From assembly GCF_014645195.1 (NCBI RefSeq), contig NZ_BMLK01000012.1:62001-126000 (forward strand): a stretch of 64,000 bases of DNA. Reading direction: 5' to 3'. Below the pieces are notes generated by a model. That model made no database searches. It was not told the DNA's origin and saw only the letters and a program-made list of their open reading frames with translations. A program made the translations under genes and the position numbers. Shown piece after piece: positions 52,740 to 62,049 of this stretch (positions are counted from its first letter, which is position 1; each line of letters opens with the position of its first letter). The DNA is from Novosphingobium indicum. Lineage in GTDB: Bacteria; Pseudomonadota; Alphaproteobacteria; Sphingomonadales; Sphingomonadaceae.

Positions 52740-54905
52740 TCAACCGGCATATTCGAACATGACGGTCGCCAGCGGCGGCAGTGTAACCATGGCGTGCCCG
52801 TCGGCCGCCTTGATCTGTCCCAAATTGCCTTTGCCCGATCCGCCATAGTGGACGGAATCGCTGTTTATGACCTCGTTCCATTTGCCCGCGAGAGGCAGAG
52901 GCAAACGGTAATTGCTGCGCAGTGCCGGCGTCATGTTGGCAACGACGGCTATGGGTTTGCCCACCGGCCCCTTGCGCAACCAGGCGAAGACCGAATTCTC
53001 GGCATCGTCGACGACAAGCCATTCGAACCCATCGGCCTCGCAATCGCCACCGTGAAGCGACGGCTTGTTGCGGTAGAGGCGATTGAGATCGCGAACGAGA
53101 TTGCGCACCCCGGCATGCGCAGGGGCATTGCAAAGATCCCAGTCGAGCGCGCGTTCCTCGCTCCATTCGCGGCGCTGGGCGAACTCCTGCCCCATGAACA
53201 GCAGCTTCTTGCCCGGATAGCCCCACATCATCGTATAGTAGGCGCGCAGGTTGGCGAATTGCTGCCAGTCGTCGCCGCTCATCTTGGAAAGCAGCGACCC
53301 CTTGCCGTGGACCACTTCGTCATGGCTCAACGGCAGCACGAAGTTCTCGGAAAAAGCGTACACCAGCCCGAAGGTGATGTCCTCGTGATGGTGGCGCCGG
53401 TGCACCGGATCGCGGCTCATGTAACGCAGCGTGTCGTTCATGAAGCCCATGTTCCACTTGAACCCGAAGCCCAGCGCGGAACGCCCGCCGCGGTCGTCCG
53501 CCGGCTGGGTCACGCCGGGCCAGGATGTCGACTCTTCGGCGAATGTCATGAACCCCGGATGCTCGCCGTAAACCGCGCGGTTGGTGGCGCGCAGGAAGTC
53601 TACCGCTTCCCAGTTTTCGCGTCCGCCCTGATCGTTGGGCAGCCACTCGCCTTCCTTGCGCGAGTAGTCGCGGTAGAGCATCGAGGCGACCGCATCCACG
53701 CGCAGTCCGTCGACATGGTAGCGCTCGGCCCAGAACAAGGCGTTGTTGACGAGGAAGCTCTGTACCTCGCGCCGTCCGAAGTTGTAGATCAGCGTGTTCC
53801 AGTCCGGGTGAAATCCCAGCTTCGGGTCCTCATGCTCATAGAGCGCGGTCCCGTCGAAGCGGACGAGGCCGTGCTCGTCAGTGGGGAAGTGCGCCGGCAC
53901 CCAGTCGAGGATCACGCCGATGCCGGCCTGGTGAGCCCCGTCCACGAAGCGGGCGAACCCCGCCGGTTCGCCAAAGCGCGAGGTCGGCGCGTAAAGACCG
54001 GTCGTCTGGTACCCCCACGAGGGATCGTAGGGATGCTCGCTGATCGGCATGAACTCGATATGGGTAAAGCCCATCTCGACGACATAGGGGATCAGGCGTT
54101 CAGCCAGTTCGTCCCAGTTGAGGAACCAGTTCCAGCGGTCACGCTGCCAGGATCCGGCATGAACCTCGTAGATCGAGATCGGCACCTTGCGCGCATCGAT
54201 CGAGGCCCAATGGGCGCGATGATCCTCATCCCCCCAGTCGAGCTTGGCAGGGACGGCCGTCATCGATGCCGTGTTGGGGCGAATCTCCGACATGAAGGCG
54301 AAAGGATCGGCCTTGAGCGGCAAAGTCTGCCCGTCCGCGCCGACGATATGGTACTTGTACGCCCGATAGTCGCCGATGTCGGGAATGAAGATCTCCCACA
54401 CGCCGATATCGGTCCGGTTGCGCATGATGTGCCGCCGGGGATCCCAGTCGTTGAAATCGCCGACCACACTCACGCGCCGCGCATTGGGTGCCCAGACGGC
54501 GAAGTGCACGCCCTTGCAGCCCTCATGCTCGATAAGGTGCGCGCCCAGCTTGTCGAACAGCCGCAAGTGCGTGCCCTGCGCGATCAGAAAATCGTCGACC
54601 GGGCCGAGCACGGGCCCGAAGGTATAGGGATCGGTGACCAGCCAGTCGTGCCCGCGCGCGCGGCAGCGGTAGCGGATCGGCTGCGGATCGGCGAGAAGCC
54701 CCCCCTCGAACAGGCACCGGTCGTCGACCTTGCCCAGCGAGCCGAGCCTGCGCCCATCGAGACTGAAAGCCTCCGCCTCTTCGGCGCCGGGCAGGACCAC
54801 CCGGGCAAACGTGCCGGCAGGTCCGGCATGCACCCCCAGAAGCGCAAACGGGTCTGCGTGGGTCCCTTCCAGCAGGGACTCGATGGCACTAACCGATGGC
54901 TTCAC
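52740..54905 (-). CDS. glgB: 1,4-alpha-glucan branching enzyme
   Basis: GlgB introduces alpha-1,6 branches. The 721-residue protein has the N-terminal CBM48 domains and a GH13 barrel with catalytic motifs GLRVDAVASMLYRDYS (nucleophile D), FAEESTSWPGVT (E) and LSHDEVVHGKGS (D). GTG 54905 overlaps the glgP stop by four bases (GTGA), and gives the expected start KPSVSAIESLLEGTHADPF; the frame extends further upstream but that part is inside glgP. Confidence 0.95.
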   Translation of the reverse strand: MKPSVSAIESLLEGTHADPFALLGVHAGPAGTFARVVLPGAEEAEAFSLDGRRLGSLGKVDDRCLFEGGLLADPQPIRYRCRARGHDWLVTDPYTFGPVLGPVDDFLIAQGTHLRLFDKLGAHLIEHEGCKGVHFAVWAPNARRVSVVGDFNDWDPRRHIMRNRTDIGVWEIFIPDIGDYRAYKYHIVGADGQTLPLKADPFAFMSEIRPNTASMTAVPAKLDWGDEDHRAHWASIDARKVPISIYEVHAGSWQRDRWNWFLNWDELAERLIPYVVEMGFTHIEFMPISEHPYDPSWGYQTTGLYAPTSRFGEPAGFARFVDGAHQAGIGVILDWVPAHFPTDEHGLVRFDGTALYEHEDPKLGFHPDWNTLIYNFGRREVQSFLVNNALFWAERYHVDGLRVDAVASMLYRDYSRKEGEWLPNDQGGRENWEAVDFLRATNRAVYGEHPGFMTFAEESTSWPGVTQPADDRGGRSALGFGFKWNMGFMNDTLRYMSRDPVHRRHHHEDITFGLVYAFSENFVLPLSHDEVVHGKGSLLSKMSGDDWQQFANLRAYYTMMWGYPGKKLLFMGQEFAQRREWSEERALDWDLCNAPAHAGVRNLVRDLNRLYRNKPSLHGGDCEADGFEWLVVDDAENSVFAWLRKGPVGKPIAVVANMTPALRSNYRLPLPLAGKWNEVINSDSVHYGGSGKGNLGQIKAADGHAMVTLPPLATVMFEYAG

Positions 54906-57331
54906 AAGACCTTCCAGATGTCCCTCGCGTATTCGGAAATTGTACGGTCGGACGAAAACCATCCGACATTGGCAATATTGTGAATGGCTGCCTTGCGCCA
55001 TCCCGCCTTGTCTTCCCAGCGAGCGTCGACCGAACGCTGCGCGGCAGCGTAGCCATCAAAATCGGCAGCGCACATGAACCAGTCATGGTCGTAGATGCCG
55101 CCGATCAGCCCGGCGTACCGGTTGCGATCATCCGGAGAGAACACTCCCGACGCGATGGCTGAAAGCGCCTGCGCCAGTTCACGCGACCCTTCGATGATCT
55201 CACGCGGGTTATAACCGTTTGCCCGCTTCTGCGCGACCTCCTCGGCAGTCAGTCCGAAGATCACGATATTCTCGTCGCCGACATGATCCTTGATCTCGAC
55301 GTTGGCGCCGTCGAGCGTGCCGATCGTCAGGGCCCCGTTGAGCGCAAACTTCATGTTGCCTGTACCCGAAGCTTCCATGCCCGCAGTCGAAATCTGCTCC
55401 GACAGGTCTGCCGCCGGGATGATCCTCTCGGCGTAGCTGACATTGTAGTTGGGCACGAAAACAACCTTGAGCAGCCCACCAACCGAAGGATCGCTGTTCA
55501 CCCTTCTGGCAATGTCGTTTGCCAGTTTGATGACGAGTTTGGCGTTGTGATAGCTCGACGCCGCCTTGCCGCCGAAGATCTTTACGCGCGGCACCCAGTC
55601 CCGCTCGGGATGGCTGCGGATCTGATCGTAGAGCGCCACCGTCTCGATCAGGTTGAGAAGCTGGCGCTTGTATTCATGAATGCGCTTGATCTGGACGTCG
55701 AACAGCGCATCGGGATCGAGCCGGATACCCATGGTCTTCTTGATGTAGTCCGCCAGCGCCAGCTTGTTCGAGCGCTTCACCTCGTGAATGCGCTCGCCCA
55801 GAGTGGAATCGTTGGCGAGCGCATTGAGATCGGAGAGCTTCGCGGCGTCGTCGAGAAAGTCGTCGCCGATCGCATCGCGAATGACCTTGGTCAGCCCCGG
55901 ATTGCACTGCTGCAGCCAGCGGCGCGGCGTGACCCCGTTGGTCTTGTTGTTGATCCGCGTCGGATAGAGGCTGTGCAGGTCGGCAAAGACCGTTTCCTTC
56001 ATCAGCTCGGTATGAAGAGCGGCTACGCCATTGACCGAATGGGCGCCGACGAAGGCCAGGTTCGCCATGCGAACCCGCCGCTCACCGCCCTCATCGATCA
56101 GCGAGATCGCGGCAATCTGCTCGTCGCTGCAGCCGGCCTTGCGCGCTTCGCGCAGGATGCGGCTGTTGATCGCATAAATGATCTGCATGTGGCGCGGCAG
56201 CAGGCGCTCGAACAGCGGCAGCGGCCACGTTTCCAGCGCCTCGGGCAGCAGCGTGTGGTTGGTGTAGCTGATCGTCTGCTTGCAGATCTCCCAAGCCTCG
56301 TTGAACTCCAGCCCGTGGATGTCCACGAAGATGCGCATGAGCTCTGCAACCGCCACCGAAGGGTGGGTGTCGTTGAGCTGGATGGCGGCCTTTTCGGGCA
56401 GCGTGCGAATATCGCCTTCGTACTGGACGTGGCGCCGCACGATGTCCTGGATGGAAGCCGAGGTGAAGAAATACTCCTGCCGCAAACGCAGTTCCTGCCC
56501 CGAAGGACTGGAGTCCGCCGGGTAGAGCACACGCACCAGGCTGTCCGCCCGGACCTGCTCTTCCAGGGCGCCGATATGATCGCCGGCGTTGAAGGCGTCG
56601 AGACGGATCGGATCGAGCGCGCTCGCGGTCCAGAGCCGCAGCGTGTTGACCCGCTTTCCGCGCCAGCCGACGACCGGCGTATCGACCGCCGTCGCCTCGA
56701 TCTCTTCCGCGGGGCTCCAGATCACCCCGTCCCCTTCGGCCTCGACCTCGCCGCCGAAACCGATGCGGTACGAGCTTTCGAGGCGTTCGAATTCCCAGGG
56801 ATTGCCGTGGGCGAGCCAGGTTTCGGGCAGTTCGACCTGCCAGCCATCATCGATGCGCTGGCGGAACATGCCGTTCACGTAACGGATGCCATAGCCGTAA
56901 GCCGGGATGTCGAGCGTCGCGAGGCTTTCCATGAAGCAGGCCGCCAGACGCCCGAGACCGCCGTTGCCGAGCGCGGCGTCGGGCTCCAGTTCCTCGAGCG
57001 CCGACAATTCCAGACCGTGCGCAGCCAGCGCCTTTTCCATCTGCGACGTCATGCCGATGTTGGAGAGTGCATCGCGCAGCAACCGCCCGATCAGGAACTC
57101 CATCGACAGGTAATAGACGCGCTTGCCGCCCTCGTCGTAGGTCCGGCGGGTGGAGGAGATCCAGCGATCGATGATCTCGTCTCGCAGCGCGTAGATCGAT
57201 GCCGTATACCAGTCGTGCTGCTTGGCCGCGCGTTCATCCTTACCGACACGGTGGCGCAGCACCTTGACGATATGCTTGTCGAATTCCGAAGGTTCGGCAC
57301 GCTTTGGCACGGAGACGGGATCGCTTGCCAC
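54902..57331 (-). CDS. glgP: Glycogen/starch/alpha-glucan phosphorylase
   Basis: GlgP releases glucose-1-phosphate from glycogen ends using PLP. From GTG 57331 it is 809 residues, the normal length; AGGAG lies seven bases upstream. Motifs include GRLLRDALSNIG near the N-terminus, LGNGGLGRLAACFMES, and the PLP-lysine segment GTGNMKFALNGALTIGTLDG near the C-terminus. It heads the glycogen operon. The open frame continues a further 270 codons upstream, but no ribosome-binding site or phosphorylase homology supports that part. Confidence 0.95.
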   Translation of the reverse strand: MASDPVSVPKRAEPSEFDKHIVKVLRHRVGKDERAAKQHDWYTASIYALRDEIIDRWISSTRRTYDEGGKRVYYLSMEFLIGRLLRDALSNIGMTSQMEKALAAHGLELSALEELEPDAALGNGGLGRLAACFMESLATLDIPAYGYGIRYVNGMFRQRIDDGWQVELPETWLAHGNPWEFERLESSYRIGFGGEVEAEGDGVIWSPAEEIEATAVDTPVVGWRGKRVNTLRLWTASALDPIRLDAFNAGDHIGALEEQVRADSLVRVLYPADSSPSGQELRLRQEYFFTSASIQDIVRRHVQYEGDIRTLPEKAAIQLNDTHPSVAVAELMRIFVDIHGLEFNEAWEICKQTISYTNHTLLPEALETWPLPLFERLLPRHMQIIYAINSRILREARKAGCSDEQIAAISLIDEGGERRVRMANLAFVGAHSVNGVAALHTELMKETVFADLHSLYPTRINNKTNGVTPRRWLQQCNPGLTKVIRDAIGDDFLDDAAKLSDLNALANDSTLGERIHEVKRSNKLALADYIKKTMGIRLDPDALFDVQIKRIHEYKRQLLNLIETVALYDQIRSHPERDWVPRVKIFGGKAASSYHNAKLVIKLANDIARRVNSDPSVGGLLKVVFVPNYNVSYAERIIPAADLSEQISTAGMEASGTGNMKFALNGALTIGTLDGANVEIKDHVGDENIVIFGLTAEEVAQKRANGYNPREIIEGSRELAQALSAIASGVFSPDDRNRYAGLIGGIYDHDWFMCAADFDGYAAAQRSVDARWEDKAGWRKAAIHNIANVGWFSSDRTISEYARDIWKVL

Positions 57332-57531
57332 TAGAGCACTCCTAGTATGACCGGCGCGGCACCTGACTGGCCCCGAGCGCGCGGCACCGGTTACGCGTAC
57401 ACGGGGACGCCCCCCACCTTTCCCAATCTTCTGGGTATTATGGCTAGCACAGGCCAAGAAAGCGACAAGAGTCATTGTGCAGTGCCGCATTTTTTTCTTG
57501 GGTATTTCTTTAGCAGTCAAAACATGGCCGG

Positions 57532-57609
57532 CGTGCGCGGATTCTGCGCACGTAGTGGTCCCCTGCGGGGACTTGCGATGCGCGCTCATCCCGGTAAGCC
57601 GGGCGCAAG
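57532..57609 (+). promoter_or_regulatory. Structured leader with three hairpins before the enoyl-CoA hydratase gene
   Basis: Three inverted repeats follow one another: CGTGCGC/GCGCACG with a seven-base loop (57532-57552), GTCCCC/GGGGAC with a three-base loop (57558-57572), and CTTGCG/CGCAAG (57572-57609) enclosing CCCGG-TAAG-CCGGG. They end 20 bases before the start codon and no T-run follows. An A+T-rich, promoter-like stretch lies just upstream (57490-57525). The fold is not one I recognise. Confidence 0.4.
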
Positions 57610-57629
57610 AGGACGGGAGAGGATGCAAG

Positions 57630-58364
57630 ATGACCACACGCATTGTGCGCGAGGACAAGAACGGCCTGTGCACGCTGACGCTGAATCGGCCCGACAAGCT
57701 CAATGCCCTCGACACCGAAACTTTCGAGGAACTCGATGCGCATTGCGCCGTGCTGGAAAGCCAGACCGACAGCATCGGCTGCGTCGTCCTGAAGGGGAGC
57801 GGCAGGGCATTCTGCGCGGGCGCGGATATCGGAGGAATAGGCAAGGGGTTCACCGACAGCCGCTTCAAACCCGGCGTCATCGCCCGCCTTGCAATGCTGC
57901 CGCAGCCGGTGATCGCGGCCATCCACGGTGTCTGCTTCACCGGTGGACTCGAACTGGCTCTGGCAGCGGACGTGATCATCGCCGCGCGCTCTGCGCGGTT
58001 TGCCGACACGCATGGCAAGTGGGGCCTCGTCGGTGCCTGGGGCATGACCCAGCGCCTGCCCCGTCGCATCGGCGCCAGCCAGGCCAAGCGCATGATGTTC
58101 TCCGCGCAGCCCATCGACGCGGAGGAAGCGCACCGGCTGGGGCTTGTCGACATTCTGGCGGAAGATGATGCGCTCGAGGCAACTGTCGGCGGGTTCGCCG
58201 GTCAGGTGGTCGAGAACTCGTGGCACACCAACGTCGAAACCAAGAAGCTGCTCGTCGCCACCGACGGCATGACGCTTGAGGAAGGGCTAGCGTGGGAGTT
58301 CGACAACTATCCGGGCTTCGCGCCCGATCATGCCCAGCGGTTGGCCCGGTTTACGAAGAAATAA
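57630..58364 (+). CDS. Enoyl-CoA hydratase/isomerase family protein
   Basis: The 244-residue crotonase-fold enzyme acts on acyl-CoA thioesters. The oxyanion-hole segments are KGSGRAFCAGADIGGIG and IHGVCFTGGLELALAADVII. The two acidic residues typical of true hydratases are not clearly conserved (the second region reads THGKWGLVGAWGMTQRLPR), so the reaction could differ. ATG 57630 has GAGAGG seven bases upstream. It is 11 bp before the SnoaL-like gene, and the two probably form one transcript. Confidence 0.85.
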   Translation: MTTRIVREDKNGLCTLTLNRPDKLNALDTETFEELDAHCAVLESQTDSIGCVVLKGSGRAFCAGADIGGIGKGFTDSRFKPGVIARLAMLPQPVIAAIHGVCFTGGLELALAADVIIAARSARFADTHGKWGLVGAWGMTQRLPRRIGASQAKRMMFSAQPIDAEEAHRLGLVDILAEDDALEATVGGFAGQVVENSWHTNVETKKLLVATDGMTLEEGLAWEFDNYPGFAPDHAQRLARFTKK

Positions 58365-58375
58365 GGGGGGAAGCC

Positions 58376-58801
58376 ATGACACAGACCAACAAGGACGTCG
58401 TTCTCGCCTTCATATCGGCGATGGATCGCGGCGATGCGGAAGCCGGCGCACGGTGTCTCGATCCGCAAGCCGTCACCATCGCCAAGGGCTTCGGCAAACT
58501 CTCCGGCGAGCGCCGCTACGACACCATTGTCGGAACACTTGGCGCTTTTCGTGACCTGATGCCCGAAGGCATGAACCCGACGATCCACTCGGTCACGGCG
58601 GAAGCCGACCGCGTCGCGGTGGAATTCGAAGGCAATGCCACGCTGGTGAACGGGACGCCCTACTGCAACCAGTATTGCATGGTCTTCACCCTGCGCGACG
58701 GGCGCATCGTTCACGTCAACGAATACTATTGCACGATCCTCGCCGATGAAGCCATCGGTCCACTGCTGGAAGCGAGGGCAGAAGCATTGCCCTGGAGCTA
58801 G
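58376..58801 (+). CDS. SnoaL-like / NTF2-like domain protein
   Basis: The 141-residue protein has the cone-shaped NTF2-like fold pattern: an N-terminal helix (NKDVVLAFISAMDRGDAEAG) and a beta-sheet ending CMVFTLRDGRIVHVNEYY. Members include ketosteroid isomerases and small polyketide-cyclase-like enzymes, and many have no known reaction. Start ATG 58376 has AAGGGGGG close upstream. Its link to the adjacent crotonase suggests a shared degradation pathway. Confidence 0.8.
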   Translation: MTQTNKDVVLAFISAMDRGDAEAGARCLDPQAVTIAKGFGKLSGERRYDTIVGTLGAFRDLMPEGMNPTIHSVTAEADRVAVEFEGNATLVNGTPYCNQYCMVFTLRDGRIVHVNEYYCTILADEAIGPLLEARAEALPWS

Positions 58802-58904
58802 GCAGAGGAACAAATTTGCCCCGTCATCAAAGCGCGGGCTGGGATGACCGACGCGCTCTAACTACAGCTAGGAAACACGCGCAGGTCACGCTAAGCAAAT
58901 CTGC

Positions 58905-60182
58905 ATGCATGACCTGACAGCGTTCGACGCAGCCGCCATTCTCATCGTGCTCGCTGCCGCACTGGGCTATTTCAACTACCGTGTGCTCGGCCTGCCTTCG
59001 ACGGTCGGGCTGACGGTGATGGGCACCCTCGCCTCGCTGATGGTCGTAGCCTACGACAAGCTGGTCCCGTCGAGCACGCTGGCCGATCAGCTCGGCACTT
59101 TTCTCGCCGATATCGATTTTTCGACCACGCTGATGGAGGGCATGCTCTCGTTCCTGCTCTTTGCCGGGGCCATGCACGTAAACTGGACCCACATGCGCAA
59201 GGGGCGCTGGCCGATCCTGATTTTCAGTACGATCGGCGTACTGCTCTCGACCGCCATCGTCGGGTTCGCCTTTCAGTTCCTGACCCTCGCGCTGGGCATT
59301 GAAATACCGCTGATCTGGTGCCTCGTGTTCGGTGCGCTGATCAGCCCCACCGATCCGGTTTCGGTGATGGCGGTGATGAAGCGCGCCGCGATGCCCGATA
59401 CGCTGCAGGCAACCGTTGCCGGCGAAAGCCTGTTCAACGACGGGATCGGCGTTGTCGTCTTCACCATCCTCATCGCCATCGCCACCGGGACCGAGGCGTT
59501 CACCTGGGGCTTTGCCATCAGCCACTTCATGCAGGAAGCGCTGGGCGGCGCCGCGCTGGGGCTGACCGTGGGCTGGATCGGCTACCTGGCGATGAAGTCG
59601 ATCGACGAATACGTGATCGAAGTCATGATCAGTCTTGCCGTGGTCATGGGCGGGTACAGCCTTGCCATGGGACTCCACGTCAGCGGCCCGGTGGCGATGG
59701 CCGTGGCGGGGCTGATCATCGGCAACGCGGGCATGGCCAATGCCATGAGCGAAGTGACGCGCGACCACGTCGTGAAGTTCTGGACGCTGATCGACGAAGT
59801 CCTCAATGCCGTCCTGTTCCTGCTGATCGGCCTCGAAGTCATCGCGCTCGACTTTCGGCCCGCCTATCTCGCGGCGGGCGCCGGTGCGATCCTGATCGTG
59901 CTGGCCGCGCGGATGATTGCCGTGGGCATCCCCCTAGCCGCCATGAAACGCCTGATCGACATGGGCCCGCTCGCCTTTCCCACGCTCGTCTGGGGCGGCC
60001 TGCGCGGAGGTATTTCGATCGCCCTGGCGCTGGCTCTGCCGATATCCGCGATCCGCAGCGAACTGCTGGTTGCCACCTACATCGTCGTCATCTTTGCCGT
60101 GGTCGTGCAGGGCGGTTCGATCGGCTCGCTGATCCGCCGCATGCAGGAACGCTATTCTCCCGAACTGGATCTCGATTCTTGA
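58905..60182 (+). CDS. Cation:proton antiporter (CPA1 family)
   Basis: The 425-residue membrane protein has about 12 helices. The transport site motifs of CPA1 antiporters are present: ALISPTDPVSVMAV and GESLFNDGIGVVVF, with the conserved aspartates. It probably exchanges Na+ or K+ for protons across the inner membrane. The stop overlaps the probable start of the DUF389 gene, so the pair is likely co-expressed. Confidence 0.9.
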   Translation: MHDLTAFDAAAILIVLAAALGYFNYRVLGLPSTVGLTVMGTLASLMVVAYDKLVPSSTLADQLGTFLADIDFSTTLMEGMLSFLLFAGAMHVNWTHMRKGRWPILIFSTIGVLLSTAIVGFAFQFLTLALGIEIPLIWCLVFGALISPTDPVSVMAVMKRAAMPDTLQATVAGESLFNDGIGVVVFTILIAIATGTEAFTWGFAISHFMQEALGGAALGLTVGWIGYLAMKSIDEYVIEVMISLAVVMGGYSLAMGLHVSGPVAMAVAGLIIGNAGMANAMSEVTRDHVVKFWTLIDEVLNAVLFLLIGLEVIALDFRPAYLAAGAGAILIVLAARMIAVGIPLAAMKRLIDMGPLAFPTLVWGGLRGGISIALALALPISAIRSELLVATYIVVIFAVVVQGGSIGSLIRRMQERYSPELDLDS

Positions 60183-61984
60183 ACCAAAATCCAACTGACG
60201 CCGGTCCGGCCATGCCCGACGCACGCCTGCCCGGTCAGCCCGGCCCCGGTGAAGGCCGCCCCTTCCCCCAACACGAAGAAGACAAGGGCCGTCTCAACGA
60301 GATGTGGCGCAACCGCCCGCAGTGGGTGCGCCGCGGCGAGGCCGTGTTCCATCTCATGCGCATCAAGTTTGCGCGCGCCATCCTGCTGCCGCAGCTGACG
60401 CCCGACCTCGCTTTCGACTTGCGCCAGACCGTGCGCAAGGAAGGCCAGCTCACGCGCGGCTATATCCTGATGTGCGCGCTTGCCGCGGGCATTGCCACGC
60501 TGGGCCTGCTGCAGTCCTCCACCGCCGTGGTCATCGGCGCGATGCTCGTTTCCCCGCTGATGAGCCCGATCGCGGCCATGGGCTTCGGTTTCGCCTCGCT
60601 CGACGGCCACCGCATCCGCGACGCCATCAAGGTCGTCGCCATCGGTGCGGGCATCGGCATCCTTACCGGCATGCTGCTGACCTGGCTTTCGCCGATCCGA
60701 AACGCCACGCCTGAAATCCTTGCCCGCACCGAACCCAACCTGCTCGACCTTGCCGTCGCGCTGTTCTCGGGAATCGCCGGTGGCTATTCGACGGTCATCG
60801 GCAAGGGCGGCACGGCCATCGGCGTCGCCATCGCCACTGCCCTGATGCCGCCGCTGACGGTGATCGGCTATGGCATCGGCGTGTTCCAGCCGATGTTCGC
60901 CATGGGCGCGCTGCTGCTGTTCCTGACCAACCTCGCAGCGATCACCTTTGCCTTCGCCGTGATCGCCCGCCTGTCCGGCGCGGCCCGCCCGCTCGGTCGC
61001 GTCGAGCTGACGCCGCGCTACATCGCCATCCTGATCGCCGCGTTCCTGGCGCTGGCCACGCCGCTTTCGATGACGCTGATGAAGCTCTCGAACGAGGCCC
61101 GCATCCGCACTGCCGCGCGCAGCGCGATTGTCGAAGCCTGCGGCAATCAGGGCGTGACCGTTGCCCAGCTCGACGTGAAGACCAGCGTGTTCGGCGCGCC
61201 TACCGTCGATGCCCTCGTCATTGCCCGCAATTATACCACCAACGCTGCCGAGCAGGCCGAGGGTCTGATCAGGCAAACCCTCGGCGAGAACGTGGAAATC
61301 AACCTCCAGCAGGTCCTTGCCGCCGACGTTCAGGCACAGACCCGTGCCATGGTCGATGCCGCGATGGAACGTACCGCCGCCGGTATTGCTGCCGATGTGC
61401 CGCCATTCCAGACCATCCGGCAGGCCATCGGCCTCCCCACCCGCTCGCTCTGGACCGACCGCGCCCAGCGTATGGTCTATGCCGAGCCTGTCCCCGCACC
61501 GGGCTGGACGCTGGCGGACTACCGCGCGGTGGAGCAGCAGGCGACGAAAGCCGTATCCGGCTGGACAGTGCGCCTCGTCCCGCCGCCACAACCGAACCTC
61601 ACGGTTCTGCTACGCCAGGGCACGGCCGCCGGCGATGGCCAAGACGCACCCAAGCCGCCCGAAAATGCGATCTCGACCGATCTCGCCGTCTGGACCCTGA
61701 CGCGTTGGGGCATGAGCAAGGTATCGCTCTCTGGCGCGGACGAGCCCGCGCTGACAATCCTTTCCAAGCAACTGTCCGATGCGGGTATCGCAGCGCATAT
61801 CATCGCGCCGCCGACCGAGACCGAAGCCTCCATGCGCCCCAAGACTCAGACCGCAGGTGCCGAGCCGCCCGTGGTCGCGACCATCGGCATCTATGCGCAA
61901 AGCCCCTCGCAGGAGGCCGCTGCCAAAGCCGCCGCCGAGAAGGCAGCTGCGGAAAAAGCCGAGACAGCAGCGCAGGCAGAATAA
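60179..61984 (+). CDS. DUF389 family membrane protein with Ala/Glu-rich tail
   Basis: The 601-residue protein belongs to the DUF389/TIGR00341 group. Its core of about six helices (ILMCALAAGIATLGLLQSS, TAVVIGAMLVSPLMSPIAAM, GGTAIGVAIATALMPPLTVI) is followed by a long soluble part and a C-terminal low-complexity helix of Ala, Glu and Lys repeats. Function of the family is unknown. The start is taken as TTG 60179, which overlaps the antiporter stop (TTGA); ATG 60212 is the alternative. Confidence 0.8.
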   Translation: MNQNPTDAGPAMPDARLPGQPGPGEGRPFPQHEEDKGRLNEMWRNRPQWVRRGEAVFHLMRIKFARAILLPQLTPDLAFDLRQTVRKEGQLTRGYILMCALAAGIATLGLLQSSTAVVIGAMLVSPLMSPIAAMGFGFASLDGHRIRDAIKVVAIGAGIGILTGMLLTWLSPIRNATPEILARTEPNLLDLAVALFSGIAGGYSTVIGKGGTAIGVAIATALMPPLTVIGYGIGVFQPMFAMGALLLFLTNLAAITFAFAVIARLSGAARPLGRVELTPRYIAILIAAFLALATPLSMTLMKLSNEARIRTAARSAIVEACGNQGVTVAQLDVKTSVFGAPTVDALVIARNYTTNAAEQAEGLIRQTLGENVEINLQQVLAADVQAQTRAMVDAAMERTAAGIAADVPPFQTIRQAIGLPTRSLWTDRAQRMVYAEPVPAPGWTLADYRAVEQQATKAVSGWTVRLVPPPQPNLTVLLRQGTAAGDGQDAPKPPENAISTDLAVWTLTRWGMSKVSLSGADEPALTILSKQLSDAGIAAHIIAPPTETEASMRPKTQTAGAEPPVVATIGIYAQSPSQEAAAKAAAEKAAAEKAETAAQAE

Positions 61985-62022
61985 AAAAAGACCGGAACCG
62001 CTCGCAGTGGGCGGCTCCGGTC
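61983..62022 (-). terminator. Terminator of the aldolase operon
   Basis: On the minus strand GACCGGA pairs with TCCGGTC, an inner CCGC/GCGG extends the stem, and a run of seven T follows. It lies about 28 bases beyond the aldolase stop. On the plus strand the same stem has no T-run, so it probably works mainly for the minus-strand operon. Confidence 0.85.
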
Positions 62023-62049
62023 TCCTGCATGGGCCGCAGGGCCGATGGC

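Noticed and set aside
52674..54983. Plus-strand frame of 769 codons opposite glgB
   Set aside because: It is the antisense image of glgB; composition is His/Arg/Val-rich with no domain, and no ribosome-binding site fits.
55283..57334. Plus-strand frame of 683 codons opposite glgP
   Set aside because: It mirrors glgP, which has unmistakable catalytic motifs; the frame has no recognisable domain.
54902..58153. Open frame of 1083 codons giving an N-terminal extension of glgP
   Set aside because: The first 270 or so codons have no phosphorylase similarity, no ribosome-binding site and lie antisense to the enoyl-CoA hydratase gene. GTG 57331 with AGGAG gives the normal length.
58831..58857. Inverted repeat AGCGCG/CGCGCT after the SnoaL-like gene as a terminator
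   Set aside because: The stem is six base pairs with a 15-base loop and there is no T-run, so it is not supported as a terminator.
59318..60178. Upstream part of the DUF389 frame inside the antiporter gene
   Set aside because: It is the antiporter read in another frame, rich in Arg and Pro. The DUF389 start is placed at the stop/start overlap.
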